The notes under the pieces: model-generated | The model's input: the letters and a program-made list of their open reading frames with translations, nothing else | Databases searched by the model: none | What the model was told of the DNA's origin: nothing | From: Rhodobacterales bacterium | Lineage (GTDB): Bacteria; Pseudomonadota; Alphaproteobacteria; Rhodobacterales; Rhodobacteraceae | Direction of reading: 5' to 3' | DNA length: 64,000 nucleotides | Assembly: GCA_026400355.1 (NCBI GenBank) | Contig: JAPLPE010000032.1 | Span: 36,021 to 100,020 of the forward strand | Shown: piece by piece, positions 52,204 through 61,398 of the stretch | Numbering within the stretch: the first letter of the stretch is position 1 | Layout: each line of letters opens with the position of its first letter | Translations under genes and position numbers: made by a program

Positions 52204-53274
52204 TGTGTGAGGAGTGACGGTGGTCCAACGAGCTTGATTGACTGACTAACGCGCTGCTGGCGGACCCCGGATTGACGAAGTCCATTTCGAAGTCGGACCT
52301 TGACGGTGCTATCGCGGCGGCAAAGACCCTGAGTGATGTGCTGATGACGGCCATCTACAGGAACGCGTGTGAATGACGACGGGATCATCACGCGAGGCAA
52401 GATGCGGAAGATTTCCGTTGCGCTGTTCAATGATCCGGCAGAGTGGCAGAAATTCATCCTTGGGCATGGCAATGACAACGGGTCGGGCGAGAACGAGGAT
52501 GGCACAACAAATGAGGCCACCACCGACGTTGCGGGGTGGCTGGACTACTTCCTGAACGGCGTGAACAACGTCTTTGGCAACAAAACGCACAACGTTCCGG
52601 GCAGCGGAGAGCACAGCAGTATCTTCGCCGATGCGCGGAATGAGATCATTTATACCCATGGTCGCAACGACACGATCTGTGAAGACGACGGCGCAGACAA
52701 TTCCGGGGGCGGGGATGGCAATGACCGGATGTACGGCGACGCGGGCAGAGACCTGTTCTGGGGGGACAAGGGCAACGACGAGATCCATGGCGGGGCGGAC
52801 CACGACGAACTTGGCGGCAGCGCGGGCAACGACCCGCTTTAAGGGGGTTCGGGGAAAGACTCGCTTTCAGGCAATGAAAACAACGACACGATGTTGTAAG
52901 GCGATGGCAACGACACCCTGTCAGGCGATGCCGGATCGGACTTCATCCGGTGCGACAAGGGCAAGGACGACATCTCGATTTGGAAGGATGTGGTGGCAAA
53001 GGATACGAGCGTCTTTGCGCCGGGCGACAGCGGCAAGACCACTACCACCATGGATACGATCAACGGTTTCGTCTGGGGTGAGGACAAGACCAACCTGAAC
53101 GCTTTCGGTCCGATCAGTTTCGAGCAGATGGGCTATCGCGCGGATGGGAAGGCGTCGTTCCATTATTGCGGGAACTATCTGCGCATCGATTCAGACGGGA
53201 ATGGCACGACCGACATGATGGTTCGGTTGATGTGCGTGGATTCCCTGAAGGCAAGTTGCTTTGTCCTTGCCTGA
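52204..53274 (+). pseudogene. RTX calcium-binding repeat protein, broken
   Basis: The first segment (LTNALLADPGLTKS, LDGAIAAAKTLSDVLMTAIY) is read in one frame and stops at about 52373. The second frame runs from GTG 52369 through AEWQKFILGHGNDNGSG to the RTX nonapeptide region (GGDGNDRMYG, GDKGNDEIHGG, GDGNDTLSG) and the C-terminal export region ending at 53274. In this second frame two TAA codons occur, at 52840 and 52897. Each stands where the repeat normally has Tyr, so TAC to TAA is the simplest change. There is also a TGA at 52239 in the first frame. RTX proteins are secreted by type I systems and fold on calcium. Confidence 0.82.
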
Positions 53275-53290
53275 ACGGCGGAAGGGAATT

Positions 53291-53319
53291 GAAAAGGGCG
53301 GCACCCGAGGGTGCCGCCC
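53291..53319 (-). terminator. Intrinsic terminator of ccoNOQP
   Basis: GGGCGGCACCC and its complement GGGTGCCGCCC (53296-53319) form an 11-bp stem with a minimal loop. On the minus strand, the stem is followed by TTTTC, so it terminates the oxidase operon 42 bases after ccoP. It also faces the end of the RTX relic. Confidence 0.85.
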
Positions 53320-53360
53320 AGTGGTACGAGCCGGAAGGATGGCCCGCCGGGGAGGAAAGT

Positions 53361-54254
53361 CTACTGACCACCGCCGAGCTGGTGAACGTAGGTCGCCACC
53401 GCGTTGATTTCGGCCTGGGTCAGGCCACCGCCGCCGGGGCGCCATTCTTCCGACCATGCGGGCATCACGCCAAAGCGGGCGTAGGTGACGGTCTCTTTCA
53501 GAGTCTTGGGATCGCCGCCATATAGCCAGATCTTGTCCGTCAGGGTCGGTGCGCCAAGGTCGTGATTGCCTTCACCATTTTCGCCGTGGCAGGCAGCGCA
53601 GTTGTCAGCAAAAAGCGTGGTGCCGGTTGCGGCCAGTGCGGCGTCATGTTCCTGCCCCGAGATGGCAAGGACGTGATTGACCAGAGCGTCGATTTCCTCG
53701 GGTGCCAGGATTTCGCCGAAGGCTGGCATCTGGGTATAGCGCGAGTCAGGTGACTGTTCGTTGCGGATGCCGTTGGTGATGGTGTAGGCGATATCGGTGA
53801 TTGCACCGCCCCAGAGCCAGTCGTTGTCGAGCAGGCTGGGGTAGCCCGAAGCCTGCACACCGGCCGCGCCCGAACCGTGACACTGCGAACAGTTGGCCCG
53901 AAAGATCGCGTCGCCACCGTTGACCGCAAAGCTGTAGAGTTCGGAGTTGGGGTCAAGCGTTGTCAGGTCGGTCGAGGCCAGTTGATCGATCAGGGCTGCG
54001 TTTTTTTCCTGCATGGCGGCGATGTCGGCTGCCACTTGCCCGCGGGTCGAGAAGCCCAGCACTCCGGGGGTTGCCCCCGAGGGGAAGGGCCATGCGGGGT
54101 AGAGGATCGTATAGATCACGCCCCAGACGATGGTTGCATAGAGGATGTAGACCCACCAGCGCGGGAGGGGGTTGTTCAGTTCCTCGACCCCATCCCAGAC
54201 GTGGCCCGTGGTGCCCACTTCATTCGGGGCGTGATTTACGGGGGGTTTGCTCAT
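53361..54254 (-). CDS. ccoP: Cytochrome cbb3 oxidase subunit III (dihaem)
   Basis: CcoP passes electrons from soluble cytochromes to CcoO. The 297-residue protein has one N-terminal membrane span (about 33-53) and two cytochrome c domains with haem motifs CSQCH (C122, C125, H126) and CAACH (C219, C222, H223). The acidic motif before the span, HVWDGVEELNNPLPRWW, is typical. The ATG overlaps the ccoQ stop (ATGA). Last gene of ccoNOQP. Confidence 0.97.
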   Translation of the reverse strand: MSKPPVNHAPNEVGTTGHVWDGVEELNNPLPRWWVYILYATIVWGVIYTILYPAWPFPSGATPGVLGFSTRGQVAADIAAMQEKNAALIDQLASTDLTTLDPNSELYSFAVNGGDAIFRANCSQCHGSGAAGVQASGYPSLLDNDWLWGGAITDIAYTITNGIRNEQSPDSRYTQMPAFGEILAPEEIDALVNHVLAISGQEHDAALAATGTTLFADNCAACHGENGEGNHDLGAPTLTDKIWLYGGDPKTLKETVTYARFGVMPAWSEEWRPGGGGLTQAEINAVATYVHQLGGGQ

Positions 54255-54466
54255 GACCGGGCCTCCGGAACGGGGTGACGATGTTGGGCGTGAGAAGCCG
54301 AGGCGGCGGGCGAGTCTTCATGACGGAAGATCACTGTGGCTGCGTCTTCGTGGGCCTTGCGGGCACCGGGGCGCCAGAGAAAGGCGATGGCCCCGAGGAA
54401 GAAGAGGAACATGGCCAGCAAGAACCAGCTGTCCGCCATGTGCCTGAGGAAGGTGTAGAGTTCCAT
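54251..54466 (-). CDS. ccoQ: Cytochrome cbb3 oxidase small subunit CcoQ
   Basis: The 71-residue protein has one membrane span (about 13-32, SWFLLAMFLFFLGAIAFLW) followed by RPGARKAHEDAA, the usual CcoQ pattern. The His/Ser/Ala-rich tail is longer than in some relatives. It is 14 bases after ccoO and overlaps ccoP. CcoQ stabilises the oxidase under oxygen stress. Confidence 0.92.
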   Translation of the reverse strand: MELYTFLRHMADSWFLLAMFLFFLGAIAFLWRPGARKAHEDAATVIFRHEDSPAASASHAQHRHPVPEARS

Positions 54467-54480
54467 GTGGTCCCCCTTCC

Positions 54481-55212
54481 CTAGCGGCTCGGGTCCGGGG
54501 TGAAGGTCGAAAAATCGACCATCGTGCCAAGGACCTGAAGATAGGCGATGAGGGCGTCCATTTCCGAGACTCCGGGAGCGCCATCGAAATTTGACATGGC
54601 TGCACCGGGGTAGCGGTCGGCGAGTGCGCCCGTGTCGCCCGGCCCCAAAGGATCGGCCTGCGTGGTGAAGTCGGCCTGGGCCGTGGCAATCATCTCGTCC
54701 GTATAGGGCACGCCGACCAGACGGTTCGTGGACATGAGGTCCGCGATGTAGCGACCGTCGACCAGGTTGTCCTTGAGGAAAGCATACGGAGGCATGATCG
54801 ATTCCGGCACGACCGATCGCGGATCGGTCAGGTGCTGGACGTGCCACGCGTCCGAATACCGGCCGCCCACACGGGCCAGATCGGGGCCGGTCCGTTTCGA
54901 CCCCCACTGGAACGGGTGGTCGTACATGGATTCGGCCGCGAGGCTGTAGTGCCCGTAACGTTCGACTTCGTCCCGCATGGGGCGGATCATCTGACTGTGA
55001 CAGACATAGCAGCCTTCGCGAAGGTAGATCTCGCGGCCCTGAAGTTCGAGCGGGCTGTAGGGGCGCATGCCGTCCACGGTTTCGATCGTGTTCTGGAGGT
55101 AGAAGAGGGGCGTGATTTCCACGATCCCCCCCACCGTGACCACGAGGAGGCTGCCGACGAGAAGGAGCGTCGCGTTGGTTTCGAGGATCTTGTGACGATC
55201 AAGAAATGCCAT
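54481..55212 (-). CDS. ccoO: Cytochrome cbb3 oxidase subunit II (monohaem)
   Basis: CcoO is the membrane-anchored cytochrome c that feeds CcoN. The 243-residue protein has one N-terminal span (about 15-38), haem motif CYVCH (C68, C71, H72), and a later axial Met in the MPPYAFL region. The start [13 protein letters not shown] is typical. It lies 15 bases after ccoN. Confidence 0.97.
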   Translation of the reverse strand: MAFLDRHKILETNATLLLVGSLLVVTVGGIVEITPLFYLQNTIETVDGMRPYSPLELQGREIYLREGCYVCHSQMIRPMRDEVERYGHYSLAAESMYDHPFQWGSKRTGPDLARVGGRYSDAWHVQHLTDPRSVVPESIMPPYAFLKDNLVDGRYIADLMSTNRLVGVPYTDEMIATAQADFTTQADPLGPGDTGALADRYPGAAMSNFDGAPGVSEMDALIAYLQVLGTMVDFSTFTPDPSR

Positions 55213-55227
55213 GACCTGTCTCCTTTC

Positions 55228-56826
55228 TCATTCAGCCGGGGTGGCGATGGCTTTGGCTTGCTCTTTGCCAAAGGCAGTCATCCAGAGGTTGTAGACCATG
55301 ATCAGCGCACCGGTGAGGTACATGACCCCGCCCAGCGCCCGGACCACATACATCGGGAACTTGGCTGCGACCGTGTCGGCGAAGCTGTTCACGAGGAAGC
55401 CCTGGGCGTCGACTTCGCGCCACATCAGACCTTCCATGATCCCGGTGACCCACATCGAGGACGCGTAGAGAATGATCCCGATGGTGGCGAGCCAGAAGTG
55501 CCAGTTGACGAGCGTCAGGCTATAGAGCCGGTCGCGGTTCCACAGGCGCGGTGTAAGGAAGTAGAGGGCGGCGAAGGTGATCATGCCGTTCCAGCCAAGT
55601 GCGCCCGAGTGGACGTGCCCGATGGTCCAGTCCGTATAGTGCGAGAGCGAGTTGACGGCGCGGATCGACATCATCGGGCCTTCGAATGTCGACATGCCGT
55701 AAAAGCCGAGAGAGATGACCATCATGCGCATGATGGGGTCTGTGCGGATCTTGTCCCATGCGCCCGAGAGCGTCATCAGGCCGTTGATCATGCCACCCCA
55801 GGACGGCATCCAAAGGATGACCGAGAACACCATGCCGAGCGTGGAAGCCCAGTCGGGCAGCGCGGTGTAGTGGAGGTGGTGCGGGCCGGCCCAGATATAC
55901 AGGAAGATCAGGGCCCAGAAGTGGATGATCGACAGTTTGTAGCTGTAGATCGGTTTGCCGGCCTGCTTGGGCACGAAGTAGTACATCATGCCGAGGAAGC
56001 CTGCCGTCAGGAAGAAGCCCACGGCATTATGACCGTACCACCACTGGACCATGCCGTCCTGCACGCCCGAGAAGACCTGCACCGACTTGGACCCGAAGAT
56101 GGAGACAGGAATCGAGATGTTGTTGACGAGGTGCAGCATCGCGACGGTCACGATCATCGCGAGGAAGAACCAGTTGGCGACGTAGATGTGCGGTTCTTTC
56201 CGCTTCATCAGCGTGCCCATGAAGACGAGCAGGTAGGCGACCCAGACGATCGTCAGCCAGATGTCCACATACCATTCGGGTTCGGCGTATTCCTTGCCCT
56301 GCGTAACGCCGAGCAGATAGCCCGTGGCCGCGAGGACGATGAAAAGCTGGTAGCCCCAGAACACGAACCAGGCGAGGTTACCGCCCCAGAGCCTTGCCGC
56401 TGAGGTGCGCTGCACGATGTAGAAGGACGAGCAGAGAAGCGCGTTGCCCCCGAAGGCGAAGATCACCGCCGAGGTATGGAGCGGGCGCAGGCGGCCAAAG
56501 TTGCCGTAGCCTTGCAGCGCATCGAAGTTCAGCTGTGGGAAGGCAAGCTGGAAGGCGATGATTGTGCCGACCAGAAAACCGGCGAGGCCCCAGAAGGCGG
56601 TTGCAATGACACCTGCCCGGACGACTCCGTCCATGTATTCGCCATCAACACCCGGAGGGCCTGTCGGCTCGTCGGTATGGCGCACCGTCCAAACGAAAAG
56701 GCCGGCTGCGACGGCCATGATGATGAGCATATGCACCTGATATGCAAAGTCTCTTGCCCAATTTGCAGCGAGAGCGGCGAGCAGGGCCATGACGCCCAGC
56801 GCGACGATCTTGATCCAGTCCCACAT
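55228..56826 (-). CDS. ccoN: Cytochrome cbb3 oxidase subunit I (catalytic)
   Basis: CcoN reduces O2 at a haem b3-CuB centre with high affinity. The 532-residue protein has about 12-14 spans. Its histidines are in place: [14 protein letters not shown] for low-spin haem b, [10 protein letters not shown] for Cu[16 protein letters not shown] for the CuB His pair, and [13 protein letters not shown] for the b3/b ligands. The C-terminal extension ends in IATPAE. A perfect FNR box lies 100 bases upstream. First gene of ccoNOQP. Confidence 0.98.
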   Translation of the reverse strand: MWDWIKIVALGVMALLAALAANWARDFAYQVHMLIIMAVAAGLFVWTVRHTDEPTGPPGVDGEYMDGVVRAGVIATAFWGLAGFLVGTIIAFQLAFPQLNFDALQGYGNFGRLRPLHTSAVIFAFGGNALLCSSFYIVQRTSAARLWGGNLAWFVFWGYQLFIVLAATGYLLGVTQGKEYAEPEWYVDIWLTIVWVAYLLVFMGTLMKRKEPHIYVANWFFLAMIVTVAMLHLVNNISIPVSIFGSKSVQVFSGVQDGMVQWWYGHNAVGFFLTAGFLGMMYYFVPKQAGKPIYSYKLSIIHFWALIFLYIWAGPHHLHYTALPDWASTLGMVFSVILWMPSWGGMINGLMTLSGAWDKIRTDPIMRMMVISLGFYGMSTFEGPMMSIRAVNSLSHYTDWTIGHVHSGALGWNGMITFAALYFLTPRLWNRDRLYSLTLVNWHFWLATIGIILYASSMWVTGIMEGLMWREVDAQGFLVNSFADTVAAKFPMYVVRALGGVMYLTGALIMVYNLWMTAFGKEQAKAIATPAE

Positions 56827-56925
56827 GACAATTATTCCCTTTGCCCTGTCGTTCGTTGTCCGCGCGAGGCGGGGTCGGACGACGTCCGTGTGAGCCGTGT
56901 CTCACAGATGCCCGTGGGGGCTGCC

Positions 56926-56939
56926 TTGATCCAAATCAA
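56926..56939. promoter_or_regulatory. FNR/FnrL box in the divergent ccoN-usp gap
   Basis: TTGAT-CCAA-ATCAA is a perfect FNR consensus. It sits about midway between the ccoN start (56826) and the usp start (57031), so one site may serve both directions. This fits joint induction of the oxidase and the stress protein at low oxygen. Confidence 0.9.
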
Positions 56940-57030
56940 TCATTTTTCTGCGACAGGTTGATAGGCATCAAGGCAAGACCTGCGGCATCCCGGGCAGTCT
57001 TGCCCAATCGACCCCTGAAGGAGACGAGTC

Positions 57031-57873
57031 ATGCCCTACAAGACAATCAGCGTTGTGGTCACAGATGCGGCCACGGATGGTGCAGCGCTTGGCGCAGCTG
57101 CGGCCCTTGCCCTGCGCGAGGATGCGCATCTTGACGTGATCTGCATGGGGATCGACCCGGCCCGGTACGAGGCCATGTCGATCGGCACCACGGCCATCAT
57201 GATCGAGACGGATTCGGCGCTTGCACGAGTACAGGCCGAGGCCAATGCAGCTTGGGTTGGAAAGACGCTGCCGAAGGAGTTGACTCGGGTTGCCGTGCAG
57301 ACGGTGGTGATTTCGAACCTTGGGCTTGACTCGGTCGTGGCGCGGATGACCCGCTATTCCGATCTGATCGTGGCGGGGCTGCCCTATGGTCCGGGCCGGT
57401 CGCCTTTAGTCGTGACGGTGGTTGAGGCGGAACTGTTCGGGACGGGTGCGCCTGTGATGATCGTACCCGATACCGCGCGTGACTATAGCAAAGCATTCAC
57501 GCGGGTCATGGTTGCATGGAACGAGGGGGAGGAGTCACTTGCGGCGATTCGCAAGGCCCTGCCCATCCTGCAAGCCGCCAGCCATGTGGACATCGTGATG
57601 GTCAATCCGCCAAGCCATTCGACCGAGCGTTCCGATCCGGGTGGGGCGGTGACGCTCATGCTTGCCCGGCACGGGGTGAAGGGCGAGGTATCGATCCTGT
57701 CCCAGACTCTGCCCCGGGTGTCCGAAGTACTGCTGCGGTTTGCGCGGGAGCATGCCTGCGACGCCATCGTCATGGGCGCCTATGGCCATTCGCGGTTTCG
57801 GGAGTCGATCCTTGGAGGCGCTACGCGCGAGTTGCTTGAACAGGCCCCGCTGCCCTTGGTGATGGCGCACTGA
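57031..57873 (+). CDS. Universal stress protein, tandem UspA domains
   Basis: The 280-residue cytoplasmic protein has two UspA-like halves. The second half carries the nucleotide-binding pattern near its end (MGAYGHSRFRESILGGATRELL), with FTRVMVAWNEGEESL at its start; the first half is degenerate. Such proteins are often controlled by FNR next to cbb3 genes. GAAGGAGACG precedes the ATG at 57031. It is divergent from ccoN, sharing an FNR box, and convergent with fnrL. Confidence 0.92.
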   Translation: MPYKTISVVVTDAATDGAALGAAAALALREDAHLDVICMGIDPARYEAMSIGTTAIMIETDSALARVQAEANAAWVGKTLPKELTRVAVQTVVISNLGLDSVVARMTRYSDLIVAGLPYGPGRSPLVVTVVEAELFGTGAPVMIVPDTARDYSKAFTRVMVAWNEGEESLAAIRKALPILQAASHVDIVMVNPPSHSTERSDPGGAVTLMLARHGVKGEVSILSQTLPRVSEVLLRFAREHACDAIVMGAYGHSRFRESILGGATRELLEQAPLPLVMAH

Positions 57874-57909
57874 AGATGGGCATTGCGGCGATCAGGGACA
57901 GGAGCGACG

Positions 57910-57932
57910 GGCGGGTCGTGCGGCCCGCCTTT
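57910..57932. terminator. Hairpin between convergent usp and fnrL
   Basis: GGCGGG (57910-57915) pairs with CCCGCC (57924-57929) and is followed by TTT on the plus strand. It lies 37 bases after the usp stop and just before the fnrL stop, so it may end usp transcription. Confidence 0.55.
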
Positions 57933-57938
57933 GCCGTG

Positions 57939-58676
57939 TCACGAGATCAGTCCGCCATCCATGTCGTCGCCGGTTTCAAGCATCAGACGCCGGATGTCGG
58001 GAACGATGACACGGCGTTTGCCGTCAAGCTGGATGATGCCATCGTTCTTGAGCGCGGAAATCTGGCGGCTGACGGTTTCGAGCGTCAGGCCAAGGTAATC
58101 GGCCATGGCTTCGCGCGTGAGCGCAAGGTCGATCACAATCGGGCCCTTGATCCGCATGAGGCCGGTCGTCGCCTCGCGCCGGGCGATGATTGTCAGAAGG
58201 CTCGCGATCTTTTCCCGGGCGGTCTTGCGGCCAAGGATGAGCATCCATTCCCGCGCAGCATCGAGTTCGTCGAGCGACATGTCGAGAAGGCGTTCGGCGA
58301 CATGCGGCGTCGTGGCAAGAAGCTGTTCGAACGGTTTGCGCCGGAAACAGCACAGCGTGACGTCACTGATCGCCGTCACGTCATATGGCGAGGTCATGCG
58401 ACCGGGTCTGCCGATAAAGTCAGAGGACAGGAGAAGGCCAACCATCTGGGTGCGACCGTCCTGAAGAGTTTGGCTCAGCGTGGCGACGCCACGGATGACC
58501 GAGGCGACAAAGCCCATTTCGTCCCCGGCCCAGGCGATCGTCTGGCCGGCTTCGTAATTGCGGTAATACTTGATCTGCTCAAGCCGTTCGAGTTCGACGG
58601 GTTCGCATCGCGCGCACACGGCCCGATGGCGAATCGGGCAATCTCCGCATTCGGATTCAGCGGCGGTCTGGCTCAT
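57939..58676 (-). CDS. fnrL: Oxygen-sensing regulator FnrL (Crp/Fnr family)
   Basis: The 245-residue protein has an N-terminal cysteine set C10, C13, C21, C24 (ECGDCPIRHRAVCARC) and a Cys pair at 109-110 (TLCCFRR), fitting the [4Fe-4S] oxygen sensor. The cNMP-like barrel is followed by a dimer helix and helix-turn-helix TREAMADYLGLTLETVSRQI with the E..SR DNA-contact triplet of FNR. It should bind TTGAT-N4-ATCAA, and two such perfect boxes control the adjacent cco operons. It is divergent from hemN. Confidence 0.96.
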   Translation of the reverse strand: MSQTAAESECGDCPIRHRAVCARCEPVELERLEQIKYYRNYEAGQTIAWAGDEMGFVASVIRGVATLSQTLQDGRTQMVGLLLSSDFIGRPGRMTSPYDVTAISDVTLCCFRRKPFEQLLATTPHVAERLLDMSLDELDAAREWMLILGRKTAREKIASLLTIIARREATTGLMRIKGPIVIDLALTREAMADYLGLTLETVSRQISALKNDGIIQLDGKRRVIVPDIRRLMLETGDDMDGGLIS

Positions 58677-58743
58677 GGCTTCGTAAATCCCGGTTTACAG
58701 CATCCATAACTCCACCCTAGCCCACTTTCGTAAAGGATGTGCA

Positions 58744-60099
58744 ATGTCTTCTCATGATCGTTTGCGGGAACTGGGCCTGTTTGACGCAAGGGTACCCCGT
58801 TACACGAGCTACCCGCCGGCCAACCACTTCAAGGAAGAGGTGGATACGGGGGTGACCGAGAGCTGGATCCGGGCGATCCCGGCGGGCACGCGCGTATCGC
58901 TTTATCTGCACATCCCCTACTGCCGCAGGCTGTGCTGGTTCTGTGCTTGCCGGACGCAAGGAACGGCAACAGACCGGCCGCTGGTGCCTTATCTTGAGTA
59001 TCTCAAGAAGGAATTGGCGCTGGTCGGCACTATGCTGCGACCCGATGTAGTGATCAGCCAGATCCATCTGGGCGGCGGGACGCCGACGTTGTTGTCGCAG
59101 GACATGATCCGCGATCTGGGGGCACATCTGAACGCATTCCGGCCGAAAGCGGACGATCTGGTCTTCTCGGTCGAGATCGACCCGACAGAGGTGGACGGGG
59201 ACCGGATCGATGCGCTGGTACAGATCGGGATGACTCGCGCCTCGATCGGGGTGCAGGATTTTGACCCGGTGGTGCAGGATGCGATCGGGCGGGCGCAAAG
59301 CTTTGCCCAGACGCGGGATGTGGTGGACCGGCTGCGGGCTTCGGGCATAACCAGCCTGAATATGGATATCCTTTACGGCCTGCCGCACCAGACCAAGGCG
59401 CGGATGGCGGATTCGGTCCAGCGGGTGCTGTCGATGCATCCGGACAGGGTCGCGCTCTATGGCTATGCGCATGTGCCCTGGATGGCCAAGCGGCAGGTGA
59501 TGATCCCCGCAGACGCGCTGCCGGGGGCAGAGGCGAGGTTGGACCTGTTCGAAACGGCCCGGAGGTTGTTCATGTGGGATGGCTACCGCGAGATCGGGAT
59601 CGACCATTATGCGAAGGAAGAGGACGGCATGGCAGTTGCAGCGCGGACGGGCGCGTTGCGGCGGAACTTTCAGGGCTATACGGCAGACACATCAGAGGCG
59701 CTGATCGGCCTCGGTGCCTCGGCCATTTCGCGGTATCCGCAGGGCTATGCGCAGAATTATTCGACATCGTCAAAGTATTCGACGGCGGTCGAGGAGGGAC
59801 GTCTGGCGACGGAACGCGGGCATGCCATGTCGGGCGAGGATACGCTGCGGGCTGAGATGATCGAGCGGCTGATGTGCCGGTTCGAGCTTGACCTGCCGGA
59901 GATTGCGGCCGTTCACGGCCTCCCGGTCGGTCATCTGGTCGAGATGACGGCCGGAATGCGGGCCCGGTTCCGCGACCAGATGACGTTCAAGGGCAACGTG
60001 ATCCGGCTGACCGAGTCGGCGCGACTTATTGCGCGGCTCGCGGCGCAGGAACTGGACACGTTCCACATGCCGGAAGGACGCCACAGCCGGGCGCTATAG
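58744..60099 (+). CDS. hemN: Oxygen-independent coproporphyrinogen III oxidase
   Basis: HemN is a radical-SAM enzyme that converts coproporphyrinogen III to protoporphyrinogen IX without oxygen. The 451-residue protein has the radical-SAM cysteines C60, C64, C67 (YCRRLCWFCACR), the IHLGGGTPTLLS motif and YGYAHVPWM. The full length and the extra Cys mark HemN rather than HemW. It is divergent from fnrL with a 67-bp gap that has a weak inverted repeat (GTAAA..TTTAC, 58683-58698) but no clear FNR box. Confidence 0.96.
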   Translation: MSSHDRLRELGLFDARVPRYTSYPPANHFKEEVDTGVTESWIRAIPAGTRVSLYLHIPYCRRLCWFCACRTQGTATDRPLVPYLEYLKKELALVGTMLRPDVVISQIHLGGGTPTLLSQDMIRDLGAHLNAFRPKADDLVFSVEIDPTEVDGDRIDALVQIGMTRASIGVQDFDPVVQDAIGRAQSFAQTRDVVDRLRASGITSLNMDILYGLPHQTKARMADSVQRVLSMHPDRVALYGYAHVPWMAKRQVMIPADALPGAEARLDLFETARRLFMWDGYREIGIDHYAKEEDGMAVAARTGALRRNFQGYTADTSEALIGLGASAISRYPQGYAQNYSTSSKYSTAVEEGRLATERGHAMSGEDTLRAEMIERLMCRFELDLPEIAAVHGLPVGHLVEMTAGMRARFRDQMTFKGNVIRLTESARLIARLAAQELDTFHMPEGRHSRAL

Positions 60100-60163
60100 T
60101 GCACTTGCTTTGGCGGGGCGAACGGGACAGCTTGCCTGAAAAATGGGCAGGGATGGGATATTG

Positions 60164-61333
60164 ATGCGCATTGGCCTGGTCTTTCTGGTTCTGGCCTATG
60201 TGCTGTCGCAGTTCTTTCGCTCATTTCTGGCGGTTCTGGCACCTGTCCTGAACAGAGATATCGGGGCGGGAGCCGAGGATCTGGCCTTCGCCTCGGGCGT
60301 CTGGTTCTTTACCTTTGCGGCGATGCAGATCCCTGTCGGCGCGGCGCTGGACAGCGTCGGGCCGCGCCGGACAGTGGCGAACCTGTTTGCAATGTGCGGG
60401 GGCGGCGGGGCGTTGATGTTCGCGCTGGCACAGACGCCGGTGCATCTGACGCTGGCCATGATGCTGATCGGGGCGGGGTGTTCGCCGGTTCTGATGTCGG
60501 CCTATTACATCTTTGCCAGGACCTTTGCAGCCGCGCAGTTCGCCACGCTGGCAGCAACAATCATCGGGATCGGGGCGCTGGGCAATCTGGCGGGGTCAGC
60601 ACCGCTGGCCTGGGCCATCGGGACGTTCGGCTGGCGGGCCACGATGGGCGGTCTGGGGGCGATGACGTTCGCTGTCGCGCTTGCGCTGGGCCTGACGCTG
60701 AAAGATCCGCCGCGGATCGGGACGATGCGGACGGGATCGGTGATCGATGTGCTGCGAATACCCGCGCTGTGGCCGATCTTTGCCATGATGTTTGTCTGCT
60801 ACGCCCCGGCGGCGGGCCTGCGCGGCCTGTGGGCGGGGCCCTATGCGGCCGAGGTGTTTGGGGCAGATGCGGGACAGATCGGGCAGATGACACTGGTCAT
60901 GGGGCTGGCGATGGTTGCAGGCAACTTCGCCTACGGACCGCTTGACCGATGGCTCGGCACGCGGAAATGGGTGATCTTCTGGGGCAATCTGGGGGTGGCG
61001 TTGACCTGTCTGGCTTTGTGGCGGACGCCGGATGCAGGATTCGTGACGGCCACGCTGTTGTTTGCAGTGATCGGTTTCTGCGGGTCATCGTTCGGGATCG
61101 TCATTGCCCATGGCCGGGCCTTTGTCCCGGTACATCTGACCGGGCGTGGTGTCACCATGCTCAACCTGTTCGGAATCATGGGAGCGGCAATTGCGCAGGT
61201 CGTGACGGGCCAGATACATGGCACAGTGGAGGGCGGGGCATCACAGCAGTTCGCGGCCATTTTCCTTTACTTCGGACTGACCACTGTGGTCGGACTGTGT
61301 CTCTATCTGCTGTCGCGGGACCGGACAGACTAG
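60164..61333 (+). CDS. Major facilitator superfamily transporter
   Basis: The 389-residue membrane protein has about 12 spans and MFS features: an early SQFFRSFLAVLAPVL, GAALDSVGPRRTV as the loop 2-3 motif, and GPLDRWLGTRKWVI as its repeat in the second half. The substrate is unknown. An ATG seven codons earlier (60143) is possible; I prefer 60164, where the first span begins directly (MRIGLVFLVLAYVL). It follows hemN by 64 bases on the same strand. Confidence 0.88.
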   Translation: MRIGLVFLVLAYVLSQFFRSFLAVLAPVLNRDIGAGAEDLAFASGVWFFTFAAMQIPVGAALDSVGPRRTVANLFAMCGGGGALMFALAQTPVHLTLAMMLIGAGCSPVLMSAYYIFARTFAAAQFATLAATIIGIGALGNLAGSAPLAWAIGTFGWRATMGGLGAMTFAVALALGLTLKDPPRIGTMRTGSVIDVLRIPALWPIFAMMFVCYAPAAGLRGLWAGPYAAEVFGADAGQIGQMTLVMGLAMVAGNFAYGPLDRWLGTRKWVIFWGNLGVALTCLALWRTPDAGFVTATLLFAVIGFCGSSFGIVIAHGRAFVPVHLTGRGVTMLNLFGIMGAAIAQVVTGQIHGTVEGGASQQFAAIFLYFGLTTVVGLCLYLLSRDRTD

Positions 61334-61398
61334 GCCCCCCTTTCACCCCGCGTCATCAGGGTATAAGACGCCCCCGGTTTAACCAAGGAGCCGGACAC

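Noticed and set aside
54832..56403. 523-codon open frame on the plus strand opposite ccoN and ccoO
   Set aside because: It is Asp/Glu/His-rich antisense sequence, while the minus strand has unmistakable oxidase subunits.
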